A stretch of DNA of 42,765 nt. Origin: Caballeronia arationis. GTDB taxonomy: Bacteria > Pseudomonadota > Gammaproteobacteria > Burkholderiales > Burkholderiaceae. Below are positions 7,720-15,075 of this stretch, piece by piece. Made by a program: the position numbers and the translations under genes. The stretch is taken from contig NZ_FCOG02000053.1 in the NCBI RefSeq assembly GCF_001544975.2, positions 1 to 42,765 of the forward strand, in the 5' to 3' direction. Positions within the stretch are counted from its first letter, which is position 1; every line of letters starts with the position of its first letter. Under the pieces are notes generated by a model. The model had not been told where the DNA came from, searched no databases, and saw nothing but the letters and a program-made list of their open reading frames with translations.

Positions 7720-8793
7720 ATGCGAATTCTCCAGGTCATACTGGCGCCGCGCCTGTCGGGGGCAGAGGTGCTCGCGAAGGGCGTCGCGATCGGGCATCAG
7801 CGCGACGGCCACGACGTGTGCATCGCGTCGCTCATGCCGCAGCACAGCGACTTCGAGCACATTAGCGCCGAACTTCGCTCGCATGACGTGATGTGTCTGT
7901 TCCCAACGCGCACGCATGGCAAAGTTGGCCGGCTGCTGTTCCTGTATCAGGCGATCCGCGCGTTCAAGCCGGACATCATTTTTGCCCACTCGACCATTCC
8001 CGCGCTCTACGTGCGCGCGTTGCCGACGCGCGTGCCGATCGTCTGGGTCATGCATTCGGGCGCCAACGATTTTTCGAACAACGCGCTGCTGCGCGCGGAG
8101 CGCCTGCTGTCGGGGCGCGCGAAGGCGGTGATCGGCGTGTCGCAGAAGAATATCGACGACTACGTGAAGGAAGTCGGCCTGCATCCGTCGATGATCGTCG
8201 TGCCGAATGGCGTCGACGTCTCGCGCTTCACCGACGACGTTCCCGCCACGCCGGTCGCCTACAAGCAGATCGTGCAGGTCGGGCGCTATATCCCGGAGAA
8301 GAACCAGTTGCAGACCGTGGAGGCCTTCGCGCGGGTTGCCAGGGCCGATCCGGACGCGCGTCTCTTGCTGTGCGGCGTGATCGAGAACCTTGCCTATCAC
8401 GCGGCCGTGGTCGATCTGGTCGCGAATCTCGGGCTGAAGGATCGCGTGACGATCGACGGTCCGCAGTCGAACGTCGCGCAAATTCTGCGGGCGTCGGCGG
8501 CGTTCGCGATGCCGTCGAGCTTCGAGGCGCACAGCATCGGCTTTCTGGAGGCGCTGGCTTCGGGGATTCCGGTGGTCGCGAACGCGATTCCGTCGTTCGC
8601 GTTCGCGGGCAATTTCTCGGGCGTTCGCCTCCTCGACACGAGCGATGCTGATGCCTACGGCCGCGCCCTGCTGGAATCGCTGACGCAGCCGCGCGCAACG
8701 CGCCCGCTCAACGGACTCACGCTGCAGAGCACCGCCGACCGGTATCTCGCCATCGCACGCGATGTGCTGAATCTGCGAGTGGGATTGAGCTGA
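7720..8793 (+). CDS. Glycosyltransferase family 4 protein
   Basis: A protein of 357 residues with the GT-B fold of family GT4: an N-terminal acceptor-binding domain starting MRILQVI-P-LSGAE, the linker motif VPNGVD (161-166), then the donor-binding domain with GRYIPEKN (188-195) and the retaining-enzyme EX7E motif at E269 and E277. It transfers a sugar from an NDP-sugar to an unknown acceptor in the cytoplasm or at the inner membrane, probably for LPS or an exopolysaccharide. It stands alone, not in a polysaccharide cluster, although the convergent neighbour is an exported deacetylase that may act on glycans. The ribosome-binding site is weak (GAGG). A strong terminator follows. Confidence 0.88.
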   Translation: MRILQVILAPRLSGAEVLAKGVAIGHQRDGHDVCIASLMPQHSDFEHISAELRSHDVMCLFPTRTHGKVGRLLFLYQAIRAFKPDIIFAHSTIPALYVRALPTRVPIVWVMHSGANDFSNNALLRAERLLSGRAKAVIGVSQKNIDDYVKEVGLHPSMIVVPNGVDVSRFTDDVPATPVAYKQIVQVGRYIPEKNQLQTVEAFARVARADPDARLLLCGVIENLAYHAAVVDLVANLGLKDRVTIDGPQSNVAQILRASAAFAMPSSFEAHSIGFLEALASGIPVVANAIPSFAFAGNFSGVRLLDTSDADAYGRALLESLTQPRATRPLNGLTLQSTADRYLAIARDVLNLRVGLS

Positions 8794-8814
8794 GGGATTT
8801 TGTCGATAAGAAAG

Positions 8815-8846
8815 CGCCGCCGGTGAGAATCGGCGGCGTTTTTTTT
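8815..8846 (+). terminator. Intrinsic terminator of the glycosyltransferase gene
   Basis: CGCCGCCG (8815-8822) pairs with CGGCGGCG (8831-8838) across an 8-base loop and is followed by eight T. It lies 22 bp after the glycosyltransferase stop. The opposite flank has an A-rich stretch, so it may also help end the convergent deacetylase transcript. Confidence 0.93.
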
Positions 8847-8893
8847 CGCCTGACGATTGAGGCCCGGCAGCTGGCCTCGCTGCCGGTGGTCGC

Positions 8894-11296
8894 TTACTGG
8901 CTGAGCGATCTCAGCCAGAGCGATTCGGAGAACAGCCCCGGCAGGTTGCCCCAGATCTGCACGGTGCCGAGCCGAGTGCCGCTGTCGAAGTCGTAGCCCG
9001 AGATGCTCGGCGCGCCGCCCGTGAAGTAGTACTCGCCGAGCGTCGCGTTGGCGCGTTTGAAGAGCATCAGCGTCGTCCGGTCGTTGCGGCGGACGATCGC
9101 GGGCATCGTGTCGGCGTAGGACGTGTCGGCGAGGGTCGCGATGCGCGCTGGTGCGCCGAACGTCTTGCCGCCCTTCATCTTCCACACGTCGACGCTCGCG
9201 CTGTCGCCGCGCGGCTGAAGCAGGACGAGGTCGTCGATGCCGTCGCCGTCGACGTCGCCCGCAGCGACCTTCACCCACGCGGCCGGGAATTGCGGATACG
9301 GCGTGCCGCGCTCACCGATCGCGAACGCGCTGCCGGTGCTCGCGATCGGCGTCACGGCGAGCGCCGATTTCACGTTTTCGATGGCGAGGACCCCGTCGTG
9401 CGCGGAACCCGCGACGCGCGCCGGCAGGAAGCGCGCGGCGGCGTCGAGTTGCGGGGCCTCGAGCCAGCGCGCCGGGGCGCTGCTGGCGGTGTTGCCCGAC
9501 GCGCTGCCGGTCAGCACCCAGAGGTCGACGCCGGTGTCGCCGCGCTTCTGCGCGATCATCACGTCGGCGCGGCCGTCGCCGTTGAAGTCGCCGGCGACAT
9601 ATTGCTGCGCCGTCGCGGGCGTGAACGCCGAGTCGGTCTGATACCAGAGGCGGGGCGGCTCGAAGCGGTTGCCGTTACTGCGCAGGAGCCAGAAAGCCGT
9701 ACCGCCGTTGCGCGGCTCGACGACCATCAGGTCGGCGCGGCCGTCGCCGTCGAAATCGGCGACCAGGAAGCGTGCGCCGTCGAAGCAGAGCGTGTCCGCC
9801 GTGCAGGTGGGGGCGGTGGCTTCCGGGTCGAACGGAACGGCGTTCAGATACCACGGCATCGCGCCCTCGAAGCGCGACATCTCCGCGACCCACGCGTTGA
9901 AGCCCGGGCCGTCCTTGCGCCGCTGGATGTAGACCGTGCTGTCGCGTCCCGCGCCGCGCACGTCGCCGTAGAGCGCGCCTTCTTCGCGCGTGTCGGTCCA
10001 TTGCGAGCGCGGCGACACCGCCCAGCGATATTCGGCGGTCAGGAGCGAGCAGCGCCCGATCGATACCGCGCCGTTCACCGCGCCGAGACAGCGGCCCGTC
10101 GGCGTGTAGACGAGCCCGAAATCCCACGGTGTCCAGCGCTGCGCGGTGGCGCTCGCGCTGCAGGCTTCCTCGACGAGCCGGCCGTCGCGCTCGGCGACGC
10201 ACAGGTGCGTCGCCTCGTTGACGAGCTGCGCGTCGTTCTTGTCGCCGGGCGTGACGGGCAACGGCTGCCAGTGCCAGTCCTGCGCGACGGATTCCGAGCA
10301 TGCCGCAAGGCGCGGGCTCTTGCCCGCACCGCCGCCGGAGCTCAGGCACTGGCTCGAGTATTCGTTGACGAGCTGCGTCGGGCGCGGCCGGAAGTCGGCG
10401 CCGGCGTCGCTCGTGCGGGCGGTGCTCCAGTAGCGGCGCGCGACCCAGTTGCCGTCCCACTGGAACTCGCCGAACACGTGGCCGGCGTCGTTGCCGTCGA
10501 CGGCGAAATAGCTGCCGACGACATCGCGCTTGCGCAGCGTTTCCGTGGTGCTCAGGTTCTTCGGCAGGCCGCCCGTCGGGTAGGTCACGTGATAGCCGAT
10601 CGGCAGGCTCTTGTCGAGGCTCTGCGCGACCGTGCGCGTGATGCGCGCGGCGTAGATGTGGTCCGGATGCTCGATGAACGGCACGGTGTCCGGGTTGAGC
10701 GTGTAGACCTCGGTCGCCTGCGAGAGGATCGCGCGCAACGTCGCGATGAGGGCCGGCCGGTCGTAGGTCGTGAAACCGGTGCCGTCGCGCTCCATCGGGT
10801 AGGTGCTGAGCGTCGCGCCTCGGTCCCACAGCAGGCCGAGCGGCACCTTTCCGCCGCGCACGGCGCCGCCCGGCAGACGCAATTCGAGCAGTTTCACGCG
10901 CGGCTGCTGCTTCAGCACCAGTTCGTGGACCGGCTTGCCCGCGAACATCACGTTCGATTCGCTCCATTCGTTCGCGACGCCGGCCATGCGCGCGTAGGCG
11001 AGCTTGGTGCCCGTTTCGCGCAGGAGCACGTAGTCGAACTTCGCGCCGTTGGCGCCGCCGATCAGATGCACGACCGTGACGCACCAGCCGGCGTCGATCT
11101 TGTCGCTGATGCCGGGGTTGACGAAGAGGAGGTCGTCGTCGAGGTGCGCGACGACGGTCACGAGCGTGCCGACGTGACAGTCCGCGGTCGATGCGCTGGT
11201 CGGCTCCGCCGCGCGCGCGTTCGCCGGGAACAACGCCGCGCAGAAGGCGCAGACGAGCGCGAGCCACGTGATCGACATCGACTTGCCCCTGCCCAT
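8894..11296 (-). CDS. Exported PIG-L family deacetylase with ricin-like and VCBS (FG-GAP) regions
   Basis: A protein of 800 residues. A Sec signal peptide (about 1-29, ending ANARA) is followed by a PIG-L/LmbE domain (~40-230) with the zinc and catalytic motifs AHLDDD (H51, D53, D54) and HPDH (210-213). This family removes N-acetyl groups from GlcNAc-type sugars. Residues ~305-430 show ricin-B-like units (QLVNEYSSQCL, then QDWHW; QLVNEATHLCV, then AQRW), which suggest carbohydrate binding. The C-terminal half has calcium-binding-like repeats of VCBS/FG-GAP type: DFDGDGRAD (514-522), DFNGDGRAD (570-578) and DVDGDGIDD (681-689), probably a beta-propeller. The start has a strong AGGAGG site. Activity on a cell-surface or environmental polysaccharide is inferred; the substrate is unknown. 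Confidence 0.9.
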   Translation of the reverse strand: MGRGKSMSITWLALVCAFCAALFPANARAAEPTSASTADCHVGTLVTVVAHLDDDLLFVNPGISDKIDAGWCVTVVHLIGGANGAKFDYVLLRETGTKLAYARMAGVANEWSESNVMFAGKPVHELVLKQQPRVKLLELRLPGGAVRGGKVPLGLLWDRGATLSTYPMERDGTGFTTYDRPALIATLRAILSQATEVYTLNPDTVPFIEHPDHIYAARITRTVAQSLDKSLPIGYHVTYPTGGLPKNLSTTETLRKRDVVGSYFAVDGNDAGHVFGEFQWDGNWVARRYWSTARTSDAGADFRPRPTQLVNEYSSQCLSSGGGAGKSPRLAACSESVAQDWHWQPLPVTPGDKNDAQLVNEATHLCVAERDGRLVEEACSASATAQRWTPWDFGLVYTPTGRCLGAVNGAVSIGRCSLLTAEYRWAVSPRSQWTDTREEGALYGDVRGAGRDSTVYIQRRKDGPGFNAWVAEMSRFEGAMPWYLNAVPFDPEATAPTCTADTLCFDGARFLVADFDGDGRADLMVVEPRNGGTAFWLLRSNGNRFEPPRLWYQTDSAFTPATAQQYVAGDFNGDGRADVMIAQKRGDTGVDLWVLTGSASGNTASSAPARWLEAPQLDAAARFLPARVAGSAHDGVLAIENVKSALAVTPIASTGSAFAIGERGTPYPQFPAAWVKVAAGDVDGDGIDDLVLLQPRGDSASVDVWKMKGGKTFGAPARIATLADTSYADTMPAIVRRNDRTTLMLFKRANATLGEYYFTGGAPSISGYDFDSGTRLGTVQIWGNLPGLFSESLWLRSLSQ

Positions 11297-11306
11297 GCTT
11301 CCTCCT

Positions 11307-11320
11307 TAAACGCCCGTTTA
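11307..11320. promoter_or_regulatory. Perfect palindrome just before the deacetylase ribosome-binding site
   Basis: TAAACGCCCGTTTA has two 6-base arms around CC and abuts the AGGAGG site of the deacetylase gene. On the minus strand TATTCT (11323-11328) could be a -10 next to it. The position suits a repressor site or a small 5'-UTR hairpin. A second 15-bp palindrome, TGCGTAAAGTACGCA, lies at 11501-11515, nearer the ssrA terminator. Otherwise 11297-11542 holds no gene. Confidence 0.4.
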
Positions 11321-11542
11321 GCAGAATAAATCGGAAGATTGCCGCCGGCTAGCGTGGGAGTCGGTGGTCAAGCGAACACGGGCGCGGTTTCGGGGCGTGT
11401 TAAGGGGGGGCGGGCGAGGGCGGAGCGGGCAAGACTAAGGCCACGCGTAGCGTTCGCCGCGCGGGGTGATGGGGGCATCGAACTTCCGTTTGCGTAAAGT
11501 ACGCACGGATCAAGCCGGACATCGGCGGACGCCGCAGGAAAT

Positions 11543-11577
11543 AAAAAACCCCGCAGACGTTAGTCGAACGGGGTTTT
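11543..11577 (-). terminator. Intrinsic terminator of ssrA
   Basis: Read leftward, AAAACCCCG (complement of 11569-11577) pairs with CGGGGTTTT (complement of 11545-11553) across a 15-base loop and is followed by further T. It lies 34 bp beyond the CCA end of the tmRNA. Confidence 0.88.
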
Positions 11578-11610
11578 GAAGACATCGACGGACATCTCTG
11601 TCCAGAATAT

Positions 11611-11980
11611 TGGTGGAGGCGGCGGGAATCGAACCCGCGTCCAGTAGCGCTCTACGACCAGTTCTACATACTTAGTTCTGTCTTTTGATTTAACCGCACC
11701 GACGCGAACGAACACGCTTCGTTACAGCGATTCACTAGATTTTCGACCCTGGCGTCGTGACGCCACCAGGACTTAACTGACGTATATGACCTCTGTCGGT
11801 ATTGCTACCGGTCTTGCGACACTAGCCCGTCAGTAAACTAGGCAGAGGACGGCGGCCCTTAGGCTGCCAGTGCGAACGTATCGTCGTTTGCAGTTACGTT
11901 TTTCCCATTGATTAACGAGGTGACGGGTCCTCGGTATGCCCTGGCCGCTTCGCAACCCCTGTCGAAACCAGGTCGCCCCC
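11611..11980 (-). ncRNA. ssrA: Transfer-messenger RNA (tmRNA, ssrA)
   Basis: The RNA rescues stalled ribosomes and tags the nascent peptide for proteolysis. Read leftward it begins GGGGGCGACCTGGTTTCGAC, the standard tmRNA 5' end, and ends with the tRNA-like T arm GGTTCGATTCCCGCC and encoded CCA (11613-11611). The tag frame starts at the GCA resume codon (11891) and ends TAA at 11859, giving ANDDTFALAA, the form I know from Burkholderia. Length is 370 nt and one-piece. A GATAAT -10 lies at 11993-11998 on the minus strand, implying a short 5' leader trimmed in maturation. The 5' end is placed by homology; a few bases of uncertainty remain. Confidence 0.97.
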
Positions 11981-11992
11981 AAGCGGACATTG

Positions 11993-11998
11993 ATTATC
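11993..11998 (-). promoter_or_regulatory. Candidate -10 of the ssrA promoter
   Basis: GATAAT on the minus strand, 12 bp before the mature tmRNA 5' end. The best -35 candidate, TTCGCC, is 18 bp upstream. The resulting precursor would carry about 5-6 extra nucleotides for RNase P to remove. Confidence 0.55.
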
Positions 11999-12055
11999 CC
12001 ACAGAAGCCCATCTGAGGCGAACCGCCCGTGATTCAAGGCGCGGTCCGCGAGCGA

Positions 12056-12814
12056 TCAGCCGATATCGCGCAGAAGATGCTGCAGTTCGACCGGCGATTC
12101 CACCACATGATTCGCGTGCCAGCGGCGCGGCGGGATGTCGTCGCCGCAATAGCCGTAGGCCGCCGCGACTGTGATCATGCCCGCCGCGAAACCGGCCTGG
12201 ACGTCGCGCAGGTCGTCGCCGACGTAGACGATGCGCTCCGGAGCGACGTCGAGCAGTTCCGCCGCGTGCAGCAGTGGGGCAGGGTGCGGCTTCGAATGCG
12301 GCGTGGTATCGCCGCAGACGAGGCACGCCGCGCGAACGTCGAGCCCGAGCAGCGCGACGAGCGGCTGCGAAAGGCGCGTGACCTTGTTCGTCACGATGCC
12401 CCAGCGCACGCCGCGCGCGTCGAGCTGATCGAGCAGGATGTCGATGCCGGGAAACAGCGTCGTCTCTATGCACAGATCTGCTTCATAGTTCGCGAGGAAT
12501 TCGTCGCGCATCGCCGGAAAGTCGTGATGCTCCGGCCCGATTTCGAACGCGCCGCCGAGCAGCCCGCGCGCGCCCGCCGACGCGAACGGCCGCAGCGTCT
12601 CCAGCGGCCGCATCTCGAGTCCGCGGTCGTGGCGCATCTTGTTGACCGCCGCGACGAGGTCGGGCGCGGTGTCGGCGATGGTGCCGTCGAGGTCGAAAAG
12701 TACCGCCTGGCACAAGCCCAGCCGGTCACCGTCCAGAACATGCTGCGGCAGGGGCGTGGGGTCGTCGGGCAGGACGGCTTGCTTCTGTTCGCCCATCAGG
12801 TCGTCTTGGTTCAT
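12056..12814 (-). CDS. gph: HAD-family phosphatase: phosphoglycolate phosphatase (Gph), or possibly MupP
   Basis: A protein of 252 residues of HAD subfamily IA: nucleophile motif DLDGTIADT (D41, D43), motif II in IVTNK, the conserved Lys in HSKPHPAP, and motif IV VGDDLRD. The usual role is hydrolysis of 2-phosphoglycolate, which arises from DNA repair and oxygenase reactions. It starts 4 bp after ubiG, so the two are co-transcribed. In Pseudomonas the HAD gene beside ubiG is mupP, an N-acetylmuramic acid 6-phosphate phosphatase of cell-wall recycling, so that function is a serious alternative. The first ~30 residues are an extension not needed for the fold; a later start is possible. Confidence 0.85.
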   Translation of the reverse strand: MNQDDLMGEQKQAVLPDDPTPLPQHVLDGDRLGLCQAVLFDLDGTIADTAPDLVAAVNKMRHDRGLEMRPLETLRPFASAGARGLLGGAFEIGPEHHDFPAMRDEFLANYEADLCIETTLFPGIDILLDQLDARGVRWGIVTNKVTRLSQPLVALLGLDVRAACLVCGDTTPHSKPHPAPLLHAAELLDVAPERIVYVGDDLRDVQAGFAAGMITVAAAYGYCGDDIPPRRWHANHVVESPVELQHLLRDIG

Positions 12815-12818
12815 GGCG

Positions 12819-13517
12819 TCAGGCTTCGCGGCGGCAAGCCATCAGGTAGTTGATGCTGGTGTCGCTGGAAAGGCCGAAGTGCTTGCTGAGCGGCCGGTAC
12901 GTGATGCCCTTGATGTCGACCGGCAAAAGCTCGGCTGCGCGCGCGAAGCTCGCGAGCTCCGACGGTTTGATGAAGCGCGCGTAGTCGTGCGTGCCTTTGG
13001 GCAGCATCCGCGCGATGTATTCGGCGCCGATCACCGCGAAAAGGTAAGCCTTCGCATTGCGGTTCAGCGTGGAAAAGAAGACCCAGCCGCCCGGCTTCAC
13101 GAGCGATGCGCACGCGGCGACCGTGCCCGCCGGATTCGGCACGTGCTCGAGCATCTCCATGCAGGTGACGACGTCGTACGTGCCGGGCTCGCGGGCGGCG
13201 AGCGCCTCGGCCGAGATCTCCTCGTAAGCGACTTCCACGCCGCTTTCCAGGCTGTGGAGGTCGGCCACGCCGAGCGCGCTCGACGACAGGTCGATGCCCT
13301 TGACCGTCGCGCCGCGCGAAGCCATCGATTCGGACAGGATGCCGCCGCCGCAGCCGATGTCGAGGACGCGTTTGCCCATCAGATGCGCGTGCGCGTCGAT
13401 CCATCCGAGCCGCACCGGATTCAGCTCGTGCAGCGGTTTGAACTCGGCGTTCGGGTCCCACCAGCGGTGCGCGAGCTCGCTGAATTTCTGGAGTTCGTGG
13501 GGATCGACGTTCGTCAT
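12819..13517 (-). CDS. ubiG: Ubiquinone biosynthesis O-methyltransferase UbiG
   Basis: A protein of 232 residues. UbiG performs both O-methylations of the ubiquinone ring using S-adenosylmethionine, at the inner membrane. It opens with the family's NVDPHELQKFSELAHRWWDP-type start, then has the SAM motif VLDIGCGGG (51-59), ESMASRGA, and the motif II region TYDVVTCMEMLEHVP. The frame continues upstream to 13589, but the family start is ATG 13517 with GGAAGG before it. A promoter is visible: TTGCCC (13584-13589) and TATACT (13561-13566) on the minus strand, 17 bp apart. Confidence 0.95.
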   Translation of the reverse strand: MTNVDPHELQKFSELAHRWWDPNAEFKPLHELNPVRLGWIDAHAHLMGKRVLDIGCGGGILSESMASRGATVKGIDLSSSALGVADLHSLESGVEVAYEEISAEALAAREPGTYDVVTCMEMLEHVPNPAGTVAACASLVKPGGWVFFSTLNRNAKAYLFAVIGAEYIARMLPKGTHDYARFIKPSELASFARAAELLPVDIKGITYRPLSKHFGLSSDTSINYLMACRREA

Positions 13518-13560
13518 GATGAAAGCTGCCCTTCCTGATGTCGTGAATCGGTTAGCCCCG

Positions 13561-13589
13561 AGTATATAGGCGGCGCATGGGGTGGGCAA
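13561..13589 (-). promoter_or_regulatory. Sigma-70-type promoter of ubiG-gph
   Basis: On the minus strand TTGCCC (13584-13589) and TATACT (13561-13566) have a 17-bp spacer and lie 44 bp before the ubiG start. Both hexamers are good matches. Confidence 0.65.
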
Positions 13590-13680
13590 AAGGCGGCCAG
13601 GCGTCGCGGGCGCTTGTCGGCGGGTGCTGAAATGCTTGCCGCGAGCGAGCGCCGGTCGCCGCGCTCAAGTGTGCACGCAT

Positions 13681-13707
13681 AAAAAAACCCCCGCCGAGGC
13701 GGGGGTT
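13681..13707 (-). terminator. Intrinsic terminator of the OmpA-family gene
   Basis: Read leftward, AACCCCCGC pairs with GCGGGGGTT around a four-base loop and is followed by a run of T (13681-13687 on the plus strand is seven A). It lies about 25 bp past the stop codon. Confidence 0.93.
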
Positions 13708-13732
13708 CGATCCTGCGGCAACCTTGCGGCTA

Positions 13733-14386
13733 TTACTGCGGTGCGCGCGAGGTACCAACAACTTCGACTTCCACGCGACGATCCGGTGCGAGGCAGGCGA
13801 TAAGTTGCTTGCGGTTCTTCTGGTTGCAACCAGTCGTGACCGGGTTCTTCTTGCCCTTGCCTTCCGTATAGATACGGTTCGCTTCGATGCCCTTGCTGAC
13901 GAGGTATGCCTTGACAGCTTGTGCACGACGCAGCGACAGGCGATCGTTGTACTTGTCCGAACCAATGCGGTCGGTGTAGCCGGTTGCGACCACCACTTCC
14001 AGGTTCAGGCTGCCGATCTTCGATGCGAGATCGTCCAGCTTTTCCTTGCCAGCCGGCTTCAGGACTGCCTTGTCGAAGTCGAACAGCGCGTCAGCCTGGT
14101 AGGTAACCTTTTGGCTCACGATAGCGGGCGGCGGAGCGACCGGTGCCGGCGGCGTCGGTGCTTGGGCGACCAGCGCGCCATCACACTTTGCGTTTGCCGT
14201 GGCCGGCGTCCAGAACGCATCACGCCAGCAAAGCTCGTTCGTGCCGTTCATCCACACGTATTCGCCCGTGCCGTTCACCCAGTTGTCGTTCACAGCTTGT
14301 CGCGATGCCGGCACCGACTGCGCCGAAGCCGATGCAGCCATAACTGCGGTAGCTGCAATGAACGCGAGCTTTGAAAGTTTATTCAT
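13733..14386 (-). CDS. OmpA-family outer-membrane protein
   Basis: A protein of 217 residues: Sec signal peptide (1-23, ending ASA then Q), a short N-terminal region with one cysteine pair (CWRDAFW...KCDG), a proline-rich linker (TPPAPVAPPPA, ~76-87), and a C-terminal OmpA domain (~95-212) that binds peptidoglycan, with TGYTDRIGSDKYN and LSLRRAQAVKAYL carrying the conserved Asp and Arg. A second cysteine pair (TGCNQ and IACLAP) lies near the end. It lacks the eight-strand barrel of E. coli OmpA, so it is a short periplasmic type, as in many Burkholderiales where it lies between ubiG and gyrA. It ends at a strong terminator. Confidence 0.93.
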   Translation of the reverse strand: MNKLSKLAFIAATAVMAASASAQSVPASRQAVNDNWVNGTGEYVWMNGTNELCWRDAFWTPATANAKCDGALVAQAPTPPAPVAPPPAIVSQKVTYQADALFDFDKAVLKPAGKEKLDDLASKIGSLNLEVVVATGYTDRIGSDKYNDRLSLRRAQAVKAYLVSKGIEANRIYTEGKGKKNPVTTGCNQKNRKQLIACLAPDRRVEVEVVGTSRAPQ

Positions 14387-15075
14387 ATTTCTCCTCTCGA
14401 AATTGAGATTACCGCAGGTTTACTGCGAGCTTGTTGACGAAGACAAGTCATACATTGCTCGAAGTATAACATTACCGCGGAACAAAACGCGCCGTGTAGA
14501 CTTCGAGCAGTGTCTAACTTTGTGCGTTGGCATTTTGCCATATCGTTCCCTTGCTTCGATAAAAAATATCCCCCCTCCTATAGACCCGCAACCTTATGTG
14601 GTGCTAGAGCAACAAGAAAGGGACAGGAAACGAATGAAGCTTTGCTCAGGCGCGCGGTTTGCGCATTTTGCGTGCCACGACGCGCCATTTTTTTAGCTTT
14701 TTTTGCCAATTCCCTCTCAAAGGGTCCTAACAGGCGAGGCGGCATCATAGCCCTTTCACATGACGATTTCACGCGCTCTCTTGCAGCAATTTGTAAGCGT
14801 CCGTGACCGTGTTCCGCTGTCTCCGATTCCGGTGTATACGACCCCGCCCCGGCGACTATTCCATTCGCATCGGCTGCGAACTGTATGTATACGCACCCCA
14901 TCCGGGCGCGGATGTCGCGCATGTTAGAATCGCGTGATTCGCTGCGTTCGCAGCGTCGTTGCGAAATTGCAGTCAAGCGGCAGCCAGCCGGTGGTGATCG
15001 GGTCCCGATGCGGGTCATTAGCGCCCGAACCGGGCTCGCCGCCGCGCTGCCGTCGCACAGTTCAAGAAACGGATA
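14387..15075. other. 689-bp divergent intergenic region between the OmpA gene and gyrA
   Basis: I see no coding sequence here. On the OmpA side, TATACT on the minus strand (14463-14468) is a good -10, and CGCAG/CTGCG around GTTTA lies in the leader. The central 14500-14800 stretch is clearly more AT-rich than the flanking DNA, with runs of A and T. On the gyrA side, GTATAC occurs twice (14834-14839 and 14887-14892), each followed by a C-rich stretch. The gyrA promoter lies at about 14922-14930. No RNA gene is recognisable. Confidence 0.5.
14922..14955 (+). promoter_or_regulatory. gyrA: Extended -10 promoter and leader palindrome of gyrA
   Basis: TGTTAGAAT (14922-14930) fits the extended -10 consensus; no -35 match is visible 17 bp upstream. 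About 10 bases later is CGCTGCGTTCGCAGCG (14940-14955), a perfect inverted repeat with 7-base arms near the predicted transcript start. It could be a 5' hairpin or an operator. The leader to the gyrA start would be about 140 nt. Confidence 0.5.

Noticed and set aside
7503..7739. Leftward frames of 60-80 codons in the gap before the glycosyltransferase
   Set aside because: No ribosome-binding site, no recognisable domain, atypical composition for this genome.
9290..11329. A 679-codon open frame opposite the PIG-L gene, and a 530-codon frame in a third phase
   Set aside because: The deacetylase frame has a signal peptide and domain motifs; the others are Arg-rich shadows.
11830..12012. A 60-codon leftward frame overlapping the tmRNA
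   Set aside because: It is within ssrA; only the 10-residue tag is translated.
14834..14892. Two GTATAC motifs 53 bp apart before gyrA
   Set aside because: Short palindromes in an AT-rich region; no regular spacing or further copies, so chance is likely.
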